The translations under genes were made by a program, and so were the position numbers. From positions 62,001 to 126,000 of the forward strand of contig NZ_KB905695.1 of the NCBI RefSeq assembly GCF_000380985.1: a stretch of DNA of 64,000 bases. Direction: 5' to 3'. Source of the DNA: Proteiniphilum acetatigenes DSM 18083. GTDB taxonomy: Bacteria > Bacteroidota > Bacteroidia > Bacteroidales > Dysgonomonadaceae. The notes beneath the pieces are model-generated. The model was not told the origin of the DNA. It did no database searches and saw nothing but the letters and a program-made list of their open reading frames with translations. Of this stretch, positions 56,301 to 64,000 are shown piece by piece. Each line of letters starts with the position of its first letter. Positions within the stretch are counted from its first letter, which is position 1.

Positions 56301-56795
56301 AATCCTGATTTTCAGGCAGGTTTATCAATCAATTTTGGGTATAAAGGCTTCGATCTCTCACTGACGGCGGTCGGTAAATTTGGCCATCAGATTGCAAAAT
56401 CATATCGCTCGTTTGCTGATAGCCCATTACAGAATTATACGACTGAGATTTTCGAGAGATGGCATGGTGAAGGTACTTCCAACAGGTTGCCGAGGTTGAC
56501 CAGTGGTAGTCATCCTAATTGGCAGAATATTTCGGATATCTATATCGAAAACGGAGATTATGTGAAACTACAGAATCTGACTGTGGGGTATGACCTGAAA
56601 AAGGTTTTCCATAAGTTGCCCTTCACTCAGACCCGGATATATTTCACCGCACAAAACCTTTACACCTTTACCAAATATTCCGGAATGGATCCTGAAGTGG
56701 GATACGGTGACCAGCAAGGATGGGTATCCGGTATTGATCTGGGATTTTATCCGAGTCCCAGGACTTATTTGATTGGTGTTAATTTAAAATTCTAA
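53307..56795 (+). CDS. SusC-type TonB-dependent transporter with STN domain (module 1)
   Basis: 1162 residues. A basic N-terminal extension leads into a signal segment (about 23-44, MSIFLFFLCILGLAA). The STN domain (about 48-120, ISLNLRNVTIKNAISEIEKS, then SIQAILETIL) precedes a carboxypeptidase-regulatory-like domain (RITGTIKDSEGYAIIGANII), the TonB-box ELVVVGYG, and the plug with VHIRGIGTIGNSTPLYVIDG and AIYGARAANGVILVTTKR. The STN domain signals to FecR in this type of system. Substrate is unknown; no enzymes are encoded in the module. ATG 53307 was chosen because the ATG at 53303 is out of frame and soon stops. Confidence 0.95.
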   Translation: MEEIIKSKQFASKKCNRSLRIMKMSIFLFFLCILGLAAENVYPQQKEISLNLRNVTIKNAISEIEKSSDYLFLITDDAQAELSKRTSIRVSNESIQAILETILKDANLGYKVVERQVSLYKIDSSTPKTDQTAQIDEPRQQRKRITGTIKDSEGYAIIGANIIESGTVNGTVTDMDGHFVLDVEPDAMISVSYIGYLTQEIPTAGRTLLEITLLEDTQALEELVVVGYGVQKKRLITGATVQVDGDNLTRLSTTSALGALQSQAPGVNITQSSGMPGEGFKVHIRGIGTIGNSTPLYVIDGVAGGDINLLNPSDIASIDVLKDAASAAIYGARAANGVILVTTKRAKAGKTELTYDGWMGWQNVYRMPSLLNAKEYMAIINESRFNEGTPLIDFAKEIPNQYQLIMDGSWNGTNWLDEARNENAITQNHAFGLLGGSEMSKFSMGFSYSEQDGIIGKPVEPHFNRYTARINSEHVLLKVKDFDAITIGENLTYSYNTKSGIGIGNIYWNDVHNLLVGNPLMPILNSDGGYYDQSSKVRDEWNLQGAASNPLAEMVYRRGQNLSKNHMLFANVFAEIQPIKNLKYRSSFGYRMSAYTYRQYTPTYELSTTLTNATDDVSQSAGSGYNYTFENTLSYLWNIDDVHAFDAVIGQSIEKWGFGEGVEGQNSNSLFPGSWKHAWLHNTQGITANETSVGGEPWGKGALASFFGRLNYNYKEKYLATIILRTDGSSNFARGHRWGYFPSLSGGWVISNEPFMENSHSWMDFLKLRASWGQNGNSSIDPFQYLATISFDKKNGYYFGNNKADLVTGGYADILPNPDVTWETSEQLNIGVDARFANSRLGVTFDWYNKTTKDWLVVAPILASYGTNPPYINGGDIRNRGVELGLDWNDRVGDFTYGANFNIAYNKNEVIRIANAEGIIHGAENVLSQGTKEMYRAEVGYPIGYFWGFKTAGVFQNAEQVASTQAKLENAQPGDLIFMDTNGDGAITDADKVMIGDPNPDFQAGLSINFGYKGFDLSLTAVGKFGHQIAKSYRSFADSPLQNYTTEIFERWHGEGTSNRLPRLTSGSHPNWQNISDIYIENGDYVKLQNLTVGYDLKKVFHKLPFTQTRIYFTAQNLYTFTKYSGMDPEVGYGDQQGWVSGIDLGFYPSPRTYLIGVNLKF

Positions 56796-56807
56796 TGAAG
56801 TATAATT

Positions 56808-58517
56808 ATGAAGAAAAAAATACTACATATCGCACTAACCGTTTGTTTTATATTGATTTTTGCTGGTTGTGAGGACTTTCTCGATACCGAGAGCTATACA
56901 AAACAAAATACAAGTAATTTCCCCATCACATTAGAGGATGCGAAAAAATCGCTGACGGGTATATATAGCACCCTGAGTCTGGCTATTTCCAATGTTGCCG
57001 ATACCCATTTTTATATGGCTGAACTCGCTTCCGACGACCGTTTTGGAGGTGGAGGTGAGAATGACAAGGATATGCAGGGATTTGACAAGCTGATGAATAC
57101 CAAGCCCAATCGGTTTGGTACTTATTGGGAAGCCCGTTATAAGGGAATATTCAGGGCAAACATGGCTCTGGAGACAATGGATAATTGCGAAGACTGGGAA
57201 AGTGAAGCGCAAAAGAATCACTTCAAGGGAGAAGCACACTTCCTTCGTGCATTGTTCTATTTCGAATTGTCACAGACTTTTGGAGAAGTACCGTTGGTAC
57301 TGAAAACAGAAGCAGAAAATATTCCCAAAACACCTGCCGATGAAACCTACGCGCAGATTGCTTCCGACCTGAAGAATGCGATAGAAATGATGTACTCTAC
57401 ACCTTACACTTCGGTGGAAGCGGGGCATGCCACCAAATGGGCGGCAGAAGCACTGATGGCAAGAGTATTTCTTTTCTATACGGGATATTACGGAAAGGAT
57501 GCACTGCCTTTGCCTGAGGGAGAAGGAAGTATCAGCAGAGCTCAGGTGATAGAATGGCTGACGGATTGTATCAATAATAGTGGGCATGATCTGGTGAGCG
57601 ATTACCGGAATCTATGGCCTTACACCAACGAATATACGGTAGAGAAATATAGTTTCACGAAAGACAAAGGACTCCGCTGGGAAGACGACGGAAACAAAGA
57701 GACGGTGTTTGCGGTAAAATTCGGAACATCAGTCGACTGGGGAGATCAATTCACTTTGGGATATTCCAATCAGTACAACCTGCATTTCGGTCTCAGAAGC
57801 GGGAATGGGAGTGAATCGACCTTCCCATTCGGTCAAGGATGGGGGGCCGGGCCGGTCAATTCTGAATTGTGGAACGAATGGAGACAGACCGAACCGACAG
57901 ATCCCCGACGTACAGCATCCATCCTGAATATTGAAACTGAGTTGACCGATTATGAATGGGGGGCTGATAAGCAAATGGAGGAGACCGGTTATTGGCAGAA
58001 GAAATATATACCTATTACTGCTTATGATGAGGAGAACAAATTCGTTGTTTCGTATGCTGTCTTGAAAGATGGTGCCAATGTGGACTATCAATTGGCCCAT
58101 ACACAAGATCTGGTACTGATCCGTTTTGCAGACGTGTTGCTGATGCATTCGGAATTAGCACAGGATGCTACCGGTCTGAACAGGGTAAGGGCGCGTGTCG
58201 GCCTTAGTCCGGTAGCTTACTCGTTGGAAGTTCTCAAAAAAGAGCGTCGTTGGGAATTGGCTTTTGAAGGTTTGCGTTATTTTGACCTGATGAGATGGGG
58301 AGATGCCGCTACACAGCTGGCCAGGCAAGAGGGTGTTGCTATCAAGAACCGTGGTGTTGATGCGGTAATGCGTGCCTTTGGTGGAGGATATCAGGCGCGT
58401 TATGAAGCTACAGGCGGATTCTGGCCTATTCCCACCTCCCAGATTCAGCTCTCTGACGGAGTACTTGTGCAAAATGAGGGATGGGGTACGACCGCAGCAG
58501 AGTTCATTGGTTGGTAG
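56808..58517 (+). CDS. SusD/RagB-family lipoprotein (module 1)
   Basis: 569 residues, lipoprotein signal ending FAGCEDFLD (Cys at about 21). The SusD core is visible: FKGEAHFLRALFYFELSQTF, GEVPLV, GHATKWAAEALMARVFLFY, and near the end KKERRWELAFEGLRYFDLMRW. It pairs with the SusC encoded 12 bases before. Rich in aromatic residues, as for binding proteins of the family; ligand not known. Confidence 0.93.
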   Translation: MKKKILHIALTVCFILIFAGCEDFLDTESYTKQNTSNFPITLEDAKKSLTGIYSTLSLAISNVADTHFYMAELASDDRFGGGGENDKDMQGFDKLMNTKPNRFGTYWEARYKGIFRANMALETMDNCEDWESEAQKNHFKGEAHFLRALFYFELSQTFGEVPLVLKTEAENIPKTPADETYAQIASDLKNAIEMMYSTPYTSVEAGHATKWAAEALMARVFLFYTGYYGKDALPLPEGEGSISRAQVIEWLTDCINNSGHDLVSDYRNLWPYTNEYTVEKYSFTKDKGLRWEDDGNKETVFAVKFGTSVDWGDQFTLGYSNQYNLHFGLRSGNGSESTFPFGQGWGAGPVNSELWNEWRQTEPTDPRRTASILNIETELTDYEWGADKQMEETGYWQKKYIPITAYDEENKFVVSYAVLKDGANVDYQLAHTQDLVLIRFADVLLMHSELAQDATGLNRVRARVGLSPVAYSLEVLKKERRWELAFEGLRYFDLMRWGDAATQLARQEGVAIKNRGVDAVMRAFGGGYQARYEATGGFWPIPTSQIQLSDGVLVQNEGWGTTAAEFIGW

Positions 58518-58554
58518 TATCTTAATCGAATTGGAAACATTAAAATAAAACATC

Positions 58555-59382
58555 ATGAGAAAATCTATATTATATATCCTGACGTTACTTTGGTTATTTA
58601 TCATGGCCTGTGAACCAATTGAAAAAAGATTGCCGATGGGGGATCCAATTTCGGCGGAACAGTTGGATATTTCTGCAACCCCTATCCTGATTGATGGAAA
58701 AAGATCGAATAAAGTAGTGATGAAAAATCATAGTCCTGTAATGTCGAACTGGAATTACGGGGTAGGGATCTCACAAAAAATGACAGATACCGTATTACTC
58801 GTGATTACAGGAGATAACGATATCATTTTTACGGGATTAAATCCGGACGGTTCTACTATAACTAAAACATTGACCGTAAATGTGGAAGAACTCTCTTTCC
58901 CGGTACCTGCAGAATGGGCCTTGCTTTGTGGAGACGGAGAAAAAGAATGGGAATGGGCTGCTACTAATTGCTGGGGTAATGGAGGTTATCTTGCCAGCTT
59001 TGGACCAGCGTGGTGGGTACTCGACCAGAATGGAGTAGAAGAGCAGGCAGCAGGGGAAGGTCCCGGTGCAAGTATGGTATTCTCCATTAGTGGAGCCTCG
59101 TTGACAAAGAAACGAAATAATGGTACTACTGTCGCAGGCTCTTTCTCTTTCGACATGGCAAAGAAGAAAGAAACCTCCGGAGGTGTGTCCTGGGCGATAG
59201 GAGAGTTTAAAACAGTTGGTGTAACTGTTTTATGCGGTGTCTCGCCGGATGAAGGGAAAATTCCGGTGAATACATATGATATCCTTGAACTCAGTGAAGA
59301 CCGGTTAGTGCTGGCATATGCTCCTGCAGGTACCGGGGAATGGGGTACTGCTTATTTTTGGGTATTCGTTCCCAAGAAATAG
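58555..59382 (+). CDS. Hypothetical surface lipoprotein of the SusCD module
   Basis: 275 residues, lipoprotein signal (LWLFIMAC, Cys at about 19). A first part (about 30-120) looks like a beta-sandwich with DNDIIFTGLNPDGSTITKTL. The second (about 120-275) is Trp- and Gly-rich (WEWAATNCWGNGGYLASFGP, TAYFWVFVPKK at the end). I do not recognise the family with certainty. By position it is the third surface component, as SusE- or SGBP-type proteins are. Many Trp residues suit ligand binding. It is followed by a strong terminator, so it ends the operon. Confidence 0.75.
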   Translation: MRKSILYILTLLWLFIMACEPIEKRLPMGDPISAEQLDISATPILIDGKRSNKVVMKNHSPVMSNWNYGVGISQKMTDTVLLVITGDNDIIFTGLNPDGSTITKTLTVNVEELSFPVPAEWALLCGDGEKEWEWAATNCWGNGGYLASFGPAWWVLDQNGVEEQAAGEGPGASMVFSISGASLTKKRNNGTTVAGSFSFDMAKKKETSGGVSWAIGEFKTVGVTVLCGVSPDEGKIPVNTYDILELSEDRLVLAYAPAGTGEWGTAYFWVFVPKK

Positions 59383-59404
59383 CGTTGTATTTCCCACAAT
59401 TGAG

Positions 59405-59449
59405 CGAGGGCTATTTCCTGTGGATACACAGGAAATAGCCCTCGTTTTT
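59405..59449 (+). terminator. Terminator of sigma/SusCD module 1
   Basis: An 18-base-pair perfect stem, CGAGGGCTATTTCCTGTG with its complement, GATA loop, followed by TTTTT. It is 22 bases after the lipoprotein gene. Confidence 0.92.
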
Positions 59450-59750
59450 GAGTTATGTTATCCTTGCAATTTAACCTCTTGGATCATAACTCCATCAAAA
59501 TTCCCCTAAGCAGTTGAAATTTATATTGTTTTTTAACATTTAAATTGAATACTATTTTTCATTATTTTTCCCTTATTTATATATACAAGAGAATATGAAA
59601 CTGAGGTTTTATCTATAGAATTATCTGCCGGTTAGAGAACTTTACTAATAAGCCAGTTGTGAATCTCATATTTATTATATATTCGTTTGGTTTTCAGAAA
59701 TATCAGAGATCAGAGAATAGTGCGATATTTTCCTTGTCAAAATCAGCATC
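59450..59750. other. 301-base gap before sigma module 2
   Basis: A/T-rich sequence without a gene. A near -7 box (TTCGTTTG, 59682-59689; one mismatch to TAnnTTTG) with TTG 22 bases upstream is the only promoter candidate found, and the spacing is long. Confidence 0.4.
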
Positions 59751-60356
59751 ATGGAAATTGATTTGAAAAGAATGAAGAAAAAGAAAGATCGTGTAACCCG
59801 ATCCGGTCAGGATGCACCGCTTGACGGAAGCGAAGATCTGCTGGCATTTATGTATAGAACATATGCGGATAACCTGTATACATATGGCTTATCGTTTCAT
59901 CCCGACATCGGCATAATAGAAGATGCGATCCATGATGTGTTTATTGATATCTATACCAATAAACAAAGGCTTGCCGGTATATCTAACTTAAAGCAGTATC
60001 TCAATACAGCATTTCGTCACAGACTTTTATTTTTATTGCAAGGAAACAAACGCTATGTGGAAATTTTAAATGATACATCAGATTTGTTCGCTGAGAAAAA
60101 TAGCCAGGACTATTGGATTGAGAATGAAGAAGAAAATGATAAGAGAAGATTGGTCAACCGCTTGTTATCAGGCCTGACCCGGAATCAGCGGGAGGCTGTT
60201 CATTTACGTTTTATCGAAGGCCTCTCTTATGATGAAATATCGGAGATCATGCAGATCAATTATCAGTCGGTCAAGACGTTGATATATAGATCTGTATTAA
60301 GGATCCGGAATAAAGATATCTCTCCTTCCCATAACACGGATCAGGATAAAAAATGA
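59751..60356 (+). CDS. ECF-type RNA polymerase sigma factor (module 2)
   Basis: 201 residues with a Lys-rich N-terminus (RMKKKKDRV). Region 2 at about 30-100 (DNLYTYGLSFHPDIGIIEDA, HDVFIDIY) and region 4 at about 135-190 (LLSGLTRNQREAVHLRFIEG, then YDEISEIMQINYQSVKTLIY). It resembles the sigma factor at 51150 in the pattern of both regions, but is clearly diverged. FecR follows 31 bases later. Confidence 0.92.
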   Translation: MEIDLKRMKKKKDRVTRSGQDAPLDGSEDLLAFMYRTYADNLYTYGLSFHPDIGIIEDAIHDVFIDIYTNKQRLAGISNLKQYLNTAFRHRLLFLLQGNKRYVEILNDTSDLFAEKNSQDYWIENEEENDKRRLVNRLLSGLTRNQREAVHLRFIEGLSYDEISEIMQINYQSVKTLIYRSVLRIRNKDISPSHNTDQDKK

Positions 60357-60387
60357 TCAATTGAATAAAAGAATTTACGGATAAGAA

Positions 60388-61593
60388 ATGCGAACAGACT
60401 ATAGCCATTATAAAGATATTGACTTTCTCGATGATGATTTCTTCGTTGAATCCATGATCTCCCCTACCAGGGAGAGTGAACTCTTCTGGTCGGAACTCGT
60501 CGACCGGAAAAAGATCGACATTAATGAATTTATTTCCGCCATTATGTTGCTGGACACTATAAGGAAAGGCCGGCACGAAATCTCTCAGGTACGAAAAGAC
60601 CGGCTGTGGAAAAGGATCGATGCAACCAGAAAATCGTTGAAAAACAAGCGCAAAGGAATACATCGGTACAAATATCCGGTGATTGCGGCTTGTGGAGCTA
60701 TTCTCATCGGCTTCATGCTACCCTTTCTTTCAGAGAAAAAAGATGTGTCTGATCGTCCGGATACGGATATTGATTATACACAGTTTCAATCGATTCAACA
60801 ACAGCAAGCTCATGAGGAAATACGTATTGTTACTGAAGACGGACTGGTTGAGATCGATGGAAAAGATGCGGAGATAAAGTATGACAGCACGGGATCATTC
60901 ACTGTTAACAATGAGGAAACACGTCCCGATACCGTGTATCCGTCAGTAGTAAAATTATCTTATAACCAGTTAAGCGTTCCGTATGGAAAACGAGCCTCCT
61001 TAACGTTGGCCGATGGAACTTCGTTATGGGTGAATGCCGGTACGACGGTGATTTATCCGGCTACTTTTCCTGATAATAAAAGAGAGATTTATGTGGACGG
61101 AGAAGTATATGCCGAGGTACAACGCGCTGAAAATCGCCCCTTCCTGGTGAAAACGAGCCAACTGGAGATTGAAGTGGTGGGTACTTCTTTTAATTTGTCG
61201 GCTTATAAGGAAGACTCCTTCAAAAGGGTCGTTTTGGTGAATGGATCGGTAAATGTAAGGCAGAACGGGCTAAACACGCGGTTGATCCCCAATCAATCAT
61301 ACACATACACCCAACAGGGGAGCAATGTAGAGACTGTGGATACGGAGATATACACTTCGTGGCGCGATGGCATATATATATTCCGGGATGAACCTATCGA
61401 GAATATCCTTCAGCAGTTGGCCCGTTATTATAATGTTACCATGATCTTCCCGCCACAACCGTCCGGGACTCTGTGCTCGGGTAAACTGGAACTGAAAGAA
61501 GACCTTTCCCATTTACTCAATAACCTGTCACAAATTGCCTCGTTTAATTTCGGTGTAAAGGACAACGAATACAGAATACAGTTTAATCAATAA
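60388..61593 (+). CDS. FecR-family anti-sigma factor (module 2)
   Basis: 401 residues. The sigma-binding N-terminal part (1-90) is followed by a transmembrane helix (about 94-112, YPVIAACGAILIGFMLPF), the FecR domain (VPYGKRASLTLADGTSLWVN, VDGEVYAEVQRAENRPF, VVGTSFNLSAY) and the C-terminal DUF4974-type domain. Its order and spacing repeat those of module 1. The SusC gene begins 30 bases after the stop, so the three genes are probably one transcript. Confidence 0.93.
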   Translation: MRTDYSHYKDIDFLDDDFFVESMISPTRESELFWSELVDRKKIDINEFISAIMLLDTIRKGRHEISQVRKDRLWKRIDATRKSLKNKRKGIHRYKYPVIAACGAILIGFMLPFLSEKKDVSDRPDTDIDYTQFQSIQQQQAHEEIRIVTEDGLVEIDGKDAEIKYDSTGSFTVNNEETRPDTVYPSVVKLSYNQLSVPYGKRASLTLADGTSLWVNAGTTVIYPATFPDNKREIYVDGEVYAEVQRAENRPFLVKTSQLEIEVVGTSFNLSAYKEDSFKRVVLVNGSVNVRQNGLNTRLIPNQSYTYTQQGSNVETVDTEIYTSWRDGIYIFRDEPIENILQQLARYYNVTMIFPPQPSGTLCSGKLELKEDLSHLLNNLSQIASFNFGVKDNEYRIQFNQ

Positions 61594-61623
61594 TATCAGT
61601 TTAATTCATTTATTTACTATGTC

Positions 61624-64000
61624 ATGAAGCAGATCAAATTCAGGTTTAAACGGAAGAGAGTTCAGATCATTGTCATGATCTGTTTTCTACAACTATTTTC
61701 CCTTTGGGAATCAAATGCACAGGCAATCACCATTCATCAGACCGATAAATCGGTAAGGGAGATCCTTCGTATTATTGAGAAGAATAGCAATGTCGTCTTT
61801 TTCTATAACAATAACGATGTGAATCTCGACCGGAAGGTCACTTTACAGGTGAGCAACGAATCTATTGAGAAGGTACTCGACCTCCTTTTTGCGGGTACGC
61901 AAAATACGTACAAAATCGATGGCCGGCAGGTGTATATCATGAAAAAAGCGGCTGAGGAGAAAGCTGTCCGGCAACAAAAAAAGACAATCACCGGAAAAAT
62001 AACAGATGAGCAAGGAGTTCCTGTTATAGGAGCCAATATTCTGGAAAAAGGCACTTCCAACGGAACCATCACCGATATAGACGGAAATTTTACATTGAAT
62101 GTGGAAGAAAATGCTGTACTGCATATTTCATATATCGGGTATCTGACACAAGAGGTTAATACTGCAGGCAGGAATACCATTCAAATCACTTTGCAGGAAG
62201 ATATGCAATCCTTGCAAGAATTGGTGGTGATAGGATATGGAACAAGGACTCAGAGGGATATAACATCAGCTATCTCTAATATCGGTTCGGAAACGATCAG
62301 TAAATCCATAACGATGAGTGCAGAAAACGCTATGCAGGGAACAATGAGTGGAGTACAGGTTTCAGGGACTACGGGAAACCCAATGGGACGTCCTACCATT
62401 CGTATCCGCGGAACGAATACATGGGGAGTTTCTGATCCATTATATGTCGTTGATGGTATTCCCATTACAGAGATGGGTGCCGGTATAGAAGGGGAACATG
62501 CCCGTATTCAGGATGTGCGAGGCCCACTTAATATAATGACGATGATAGATCCCAACGATATTGAATCGATCTCTGTATTGAAAGATGCTTCGGCTGCTGC
62601 AATTTATGGTGTCCGTGCAGCTAACGGAGTGGTGTTGATCACTACAAAGAAAGGACGGCAGGATAAACCTTCTGTTGATTTCAGCAGTCGTTTTGGGATA
62701 CAGAATATTACGCAGGAATTAGACTGGTTATCTACACCTGAATATACTAAGTTTGTACAGGATGTTTTTGCTTCTGACCCGGAAAGAAATCCAAACGAGG
62801 ATAATGTGGGACGTTTTGATCCTTCCAGCCCGCGCTATCTTGGAAATTCCCCTACTTATAACTGGGAAGATGCCGTACGTAATAAAAACGCTGCGACACA
62901 GGATTATTCGGTAAAAGTATCCGGTGGAACGGACAACACCGACTACTATGTGTCATTGGGGTACAGCGATACTGAGGGAACAATATTGGTAAATAACCTG
63001 CAACGGTATTCCGGCGCAGTAAAAATCAATACTAAAATAAATGATTGGATCAGAACCGGAATGAATTACCGTTTGGTGAATGCTGCCGGAAAAGCAGCTC
63101 CGGATGATTATTTTGATCTTATACGGAGTGCTCCGTGGCAACCTATTTATGCAGCAGAAGGGATTCCCGGTTATAACGGATATGCTTATGCTGTCGGCGG
63201 TATTCAACCTGACGGTTCCTACGCCAACCAAAAATTGTATGGAGCAGGTACGCGGATCAATGAGGTTGGAAGGAGTAATACGAATGATCAACGGTATGAT
63301 TCCTGGAGAAATATGGGGAATATTTACCTCGAATTAACACCTTTGGAAGGATTGACACTAAGGGGAACGGTCAGCCTTGACAGGTATATTACAACCAGAT
63401 ATACATTCTCCGACTATGATGCCAATGGTTTTGACTATACATCCGGAGACCCCCGGGCATTGGGCGGCGGTAAATCTGTTGGTTCATATGGGGAAAGAGA
63501 TACATACAATAATAATCTGGTACAGGAACTGATGGCCAACTATGCAAACAGTTTCGGAGACCATAACTTTGATTTTCTGTTCAATTTTTCTAACCAGAAA
63601 TATGATGCAAAGTACCGGATCACCAGTACCGAGTACATGACTACTAAAAAAGACTATCTGCGTAATCTGGGCGGTGAAAGGAACTATACAAGTGTAGGGA
63701 GTGAACAGTTGCGCTGGGCATTACAAGGATATTTATTTCGTGTAGGTTATAATTATGCTCATAAATATTACCTCGATGCCACAGTACGCAGGGATGGCAG
63801 CGCCCGTTTCGCACCGGAAAACCGGTGGGGAACATTCCCCTCTTTGTCTGCTGCCTGGCGTTTAAAAAGTGAATCTTTTATGGAAGATATCACATGGATA
63901 GACGATCTTAAACTGAGAACCGGTTGGGGACAATTGGGAAACCAGGAAGTCCGGGATATGGCCTATTTATCGGCTATATCAAAAGCGCCTCATTATGCAA
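61624..64000 (+). CDS. SusC-type TonB-dependent transporter with STN domain (module 2, cut by window end)
   Basis: The frame is open from ATG 61624 to the last base (792 codons), so the C-terminal barrel is missing. An ATG at 61619 is followed at once by a stop in its own frame and is not the start. A signal segment (about 14-36, ending SNAQA) precedes the STN domain (about 38-112: HQTDKSVREILRIIEKNSNV, ESIEKVLDLLF), a carboxypeptidase-regulatory-like domain (ITGKITDEQGVPVIGANIL), the TonB-box ELVVIGYG and the plug (IRIRGTNTWGVSDPLYVVDG, IYGVRAANGVVLITTKKG). It belongs to the sigma and FecR genes before it. A SusD gene is expected just outside the window. Confidence 0.94.
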   Translation, partial: MKQIKFRFKRKRVQIIVMICFLQLFSLWESNAQAITIHQTDKSVREILRIIEKNSNVVFFYNNNDVNLDRKVTLQVSNESIEKVLDLLFAGTQNTYKIDGRQVYIMKKAAEEKAVRQQKKTITGKITDEQGVPVIGANILEKGTSNGTITDIDGNFTLNVEENAVLHISYIGYLTQEVNTAGRNTIQITLQEDMQSLQELVVIGYGTRTQRDITSAISNIGSETISKSITMSAENAMQGTMSGVQVSGTTGNPMGRPTIRIRGTNTWGVSDPLYVVDGIPITEMGAGIEGEHARIQDVRGPLNIMTMIDPNDIESISVLKDASAAAIYGVRAANGVVLITTKKGRQDKPSVDFSSRFGIQNITQELDWLSTPEYTKFVQDVFASDPERNPNEDNVGRFDPSSPRYLGNSPTYNWEDAVRNKNAATQDYSVKVSGGTDNTDYYVSLGYSDTEGTILVNNLQRYSGAVKINTKINDWIRTGMNYRLVNAAGKAAPDDYFDLIRSAPWQPIYAAEGIPGYNGYAYAVGGIQPDGSYANQKLYGAGTRINEVGRSNTNDQRYDSWRNMGNIYLELTPLEGLTLRGTVSLDRYITTRYTFSDYDANGFDYTSGDPRALGGGKSVGSYGERDTYNNNLVQELMANYANSFGDHNFDFLFNFSNQKYDAKYRITSTEYMTTKKDYLRNLGGERNYTSVGSEQLRWALQGYLFRVGYNYAHKYYLDATVRRDGSARFAPENRWGTFPSLSAAWRLKSESFMEDITWIDDLKLRTGWGQLGNQEVRDMAYLSAISKAPHYA

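Overview
The window looks like a chromosomal segment of an anaerobic Bacteroidota, most likely order Bacteroidales and close to the Dysgonomonadaceae/Porphyromonadaceae. This rests on three SusC-type TonB-dependent transporters with two full SusD partners, ECF sigma/FecR pairs, an Oar-like receptor, BACON and OB-fold lipoproteins, and -7 boxes of the Bacteroidetes type TAnnTTTG. Taxonomy is inferred from gene content only.

Layout. (1) 1-3977: end of a YdfG-like short-chain dehydrogenase, a secreted S9 serine peptidase, a Nim-like flavin protein and a DUF192 protein. (2) 4127-13489, minus strand: a cobalamin module, btuB-cobU-cobT-cobS-cobC-cobQ-cobD-cbiB, led by a cobalamin riboswitch at about 13270-13477. 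(3) 13559-36555, plus strand: a polysaccharide utilization locus with a LacI regulator, GH78 alpha-L-rhamnosidase, SusC/SusD, acetylesterase, GH2 beta-mannosidase, ROK kinase, a truncated GH5-like gene, a clan-A glycoside hydrolase, an MFS sugar transporter, two GH36 alpha-galactosidases and a GmhA-like isomerase. The enzymes fit an acetylated galacto(gluco)mannan or a related mannose/galactose/rhamnose glycan. (4) 36568-40128, minus strand: an ABC uptake operon, btuF-cobO-btuC-btuD, which complements block 2. The glycan locus therefore lies between two vitamin B12 blocks. (5) 40289-42586: groES-groEL with a good promoter and terminator. (6) 42746-47718: an Oar-like receptor and a BACON/OB-fold lipoprotein. 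(7) 47847-51048: flavodoxin divergent from a TonB receptor of unknown substrate. (8) 51150 to the end: two tandem modules of ECF sigma, FecR and STN-type SusC; the second is cut by the window end.

How it works together. Blocks 2 and 4 would import cobalamin or corrinoid precursors (BtuB, BtuFCD), adenosylate them (CobO), and add the aminopropanol arm and lower ligand (CobQ, CobD, CbiB, CobU, CobT, CobS, CobC). No corrin-ring genes are present, so this looks like salvage. In block 3, three good matches to a palindrome centred on CG (CTTAAM-CG-KTTAAG) surround the LacI gene and the rhamnosidase promoter, and a fourth degenerate match precedes susC. That suggests one LacI regulon. The two sigma/FecR/SusC modules have the architecture of trans-envelope signalling, in which the STN domain of SusC contacts FecR.

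No tRNA, rRNA, CRISPR array, insertion sequence or phage gene was recognised. The most checkable new points are the LacI operator family, the competing helices of the B12 riboswitch, a ROK kinase without its zinc cysteines, the clan-A hydrolase beside a broken GH5-like gene, an orphan gmhA inside the glycan locus, and the short inverted-repeat element between susD and the esterase.
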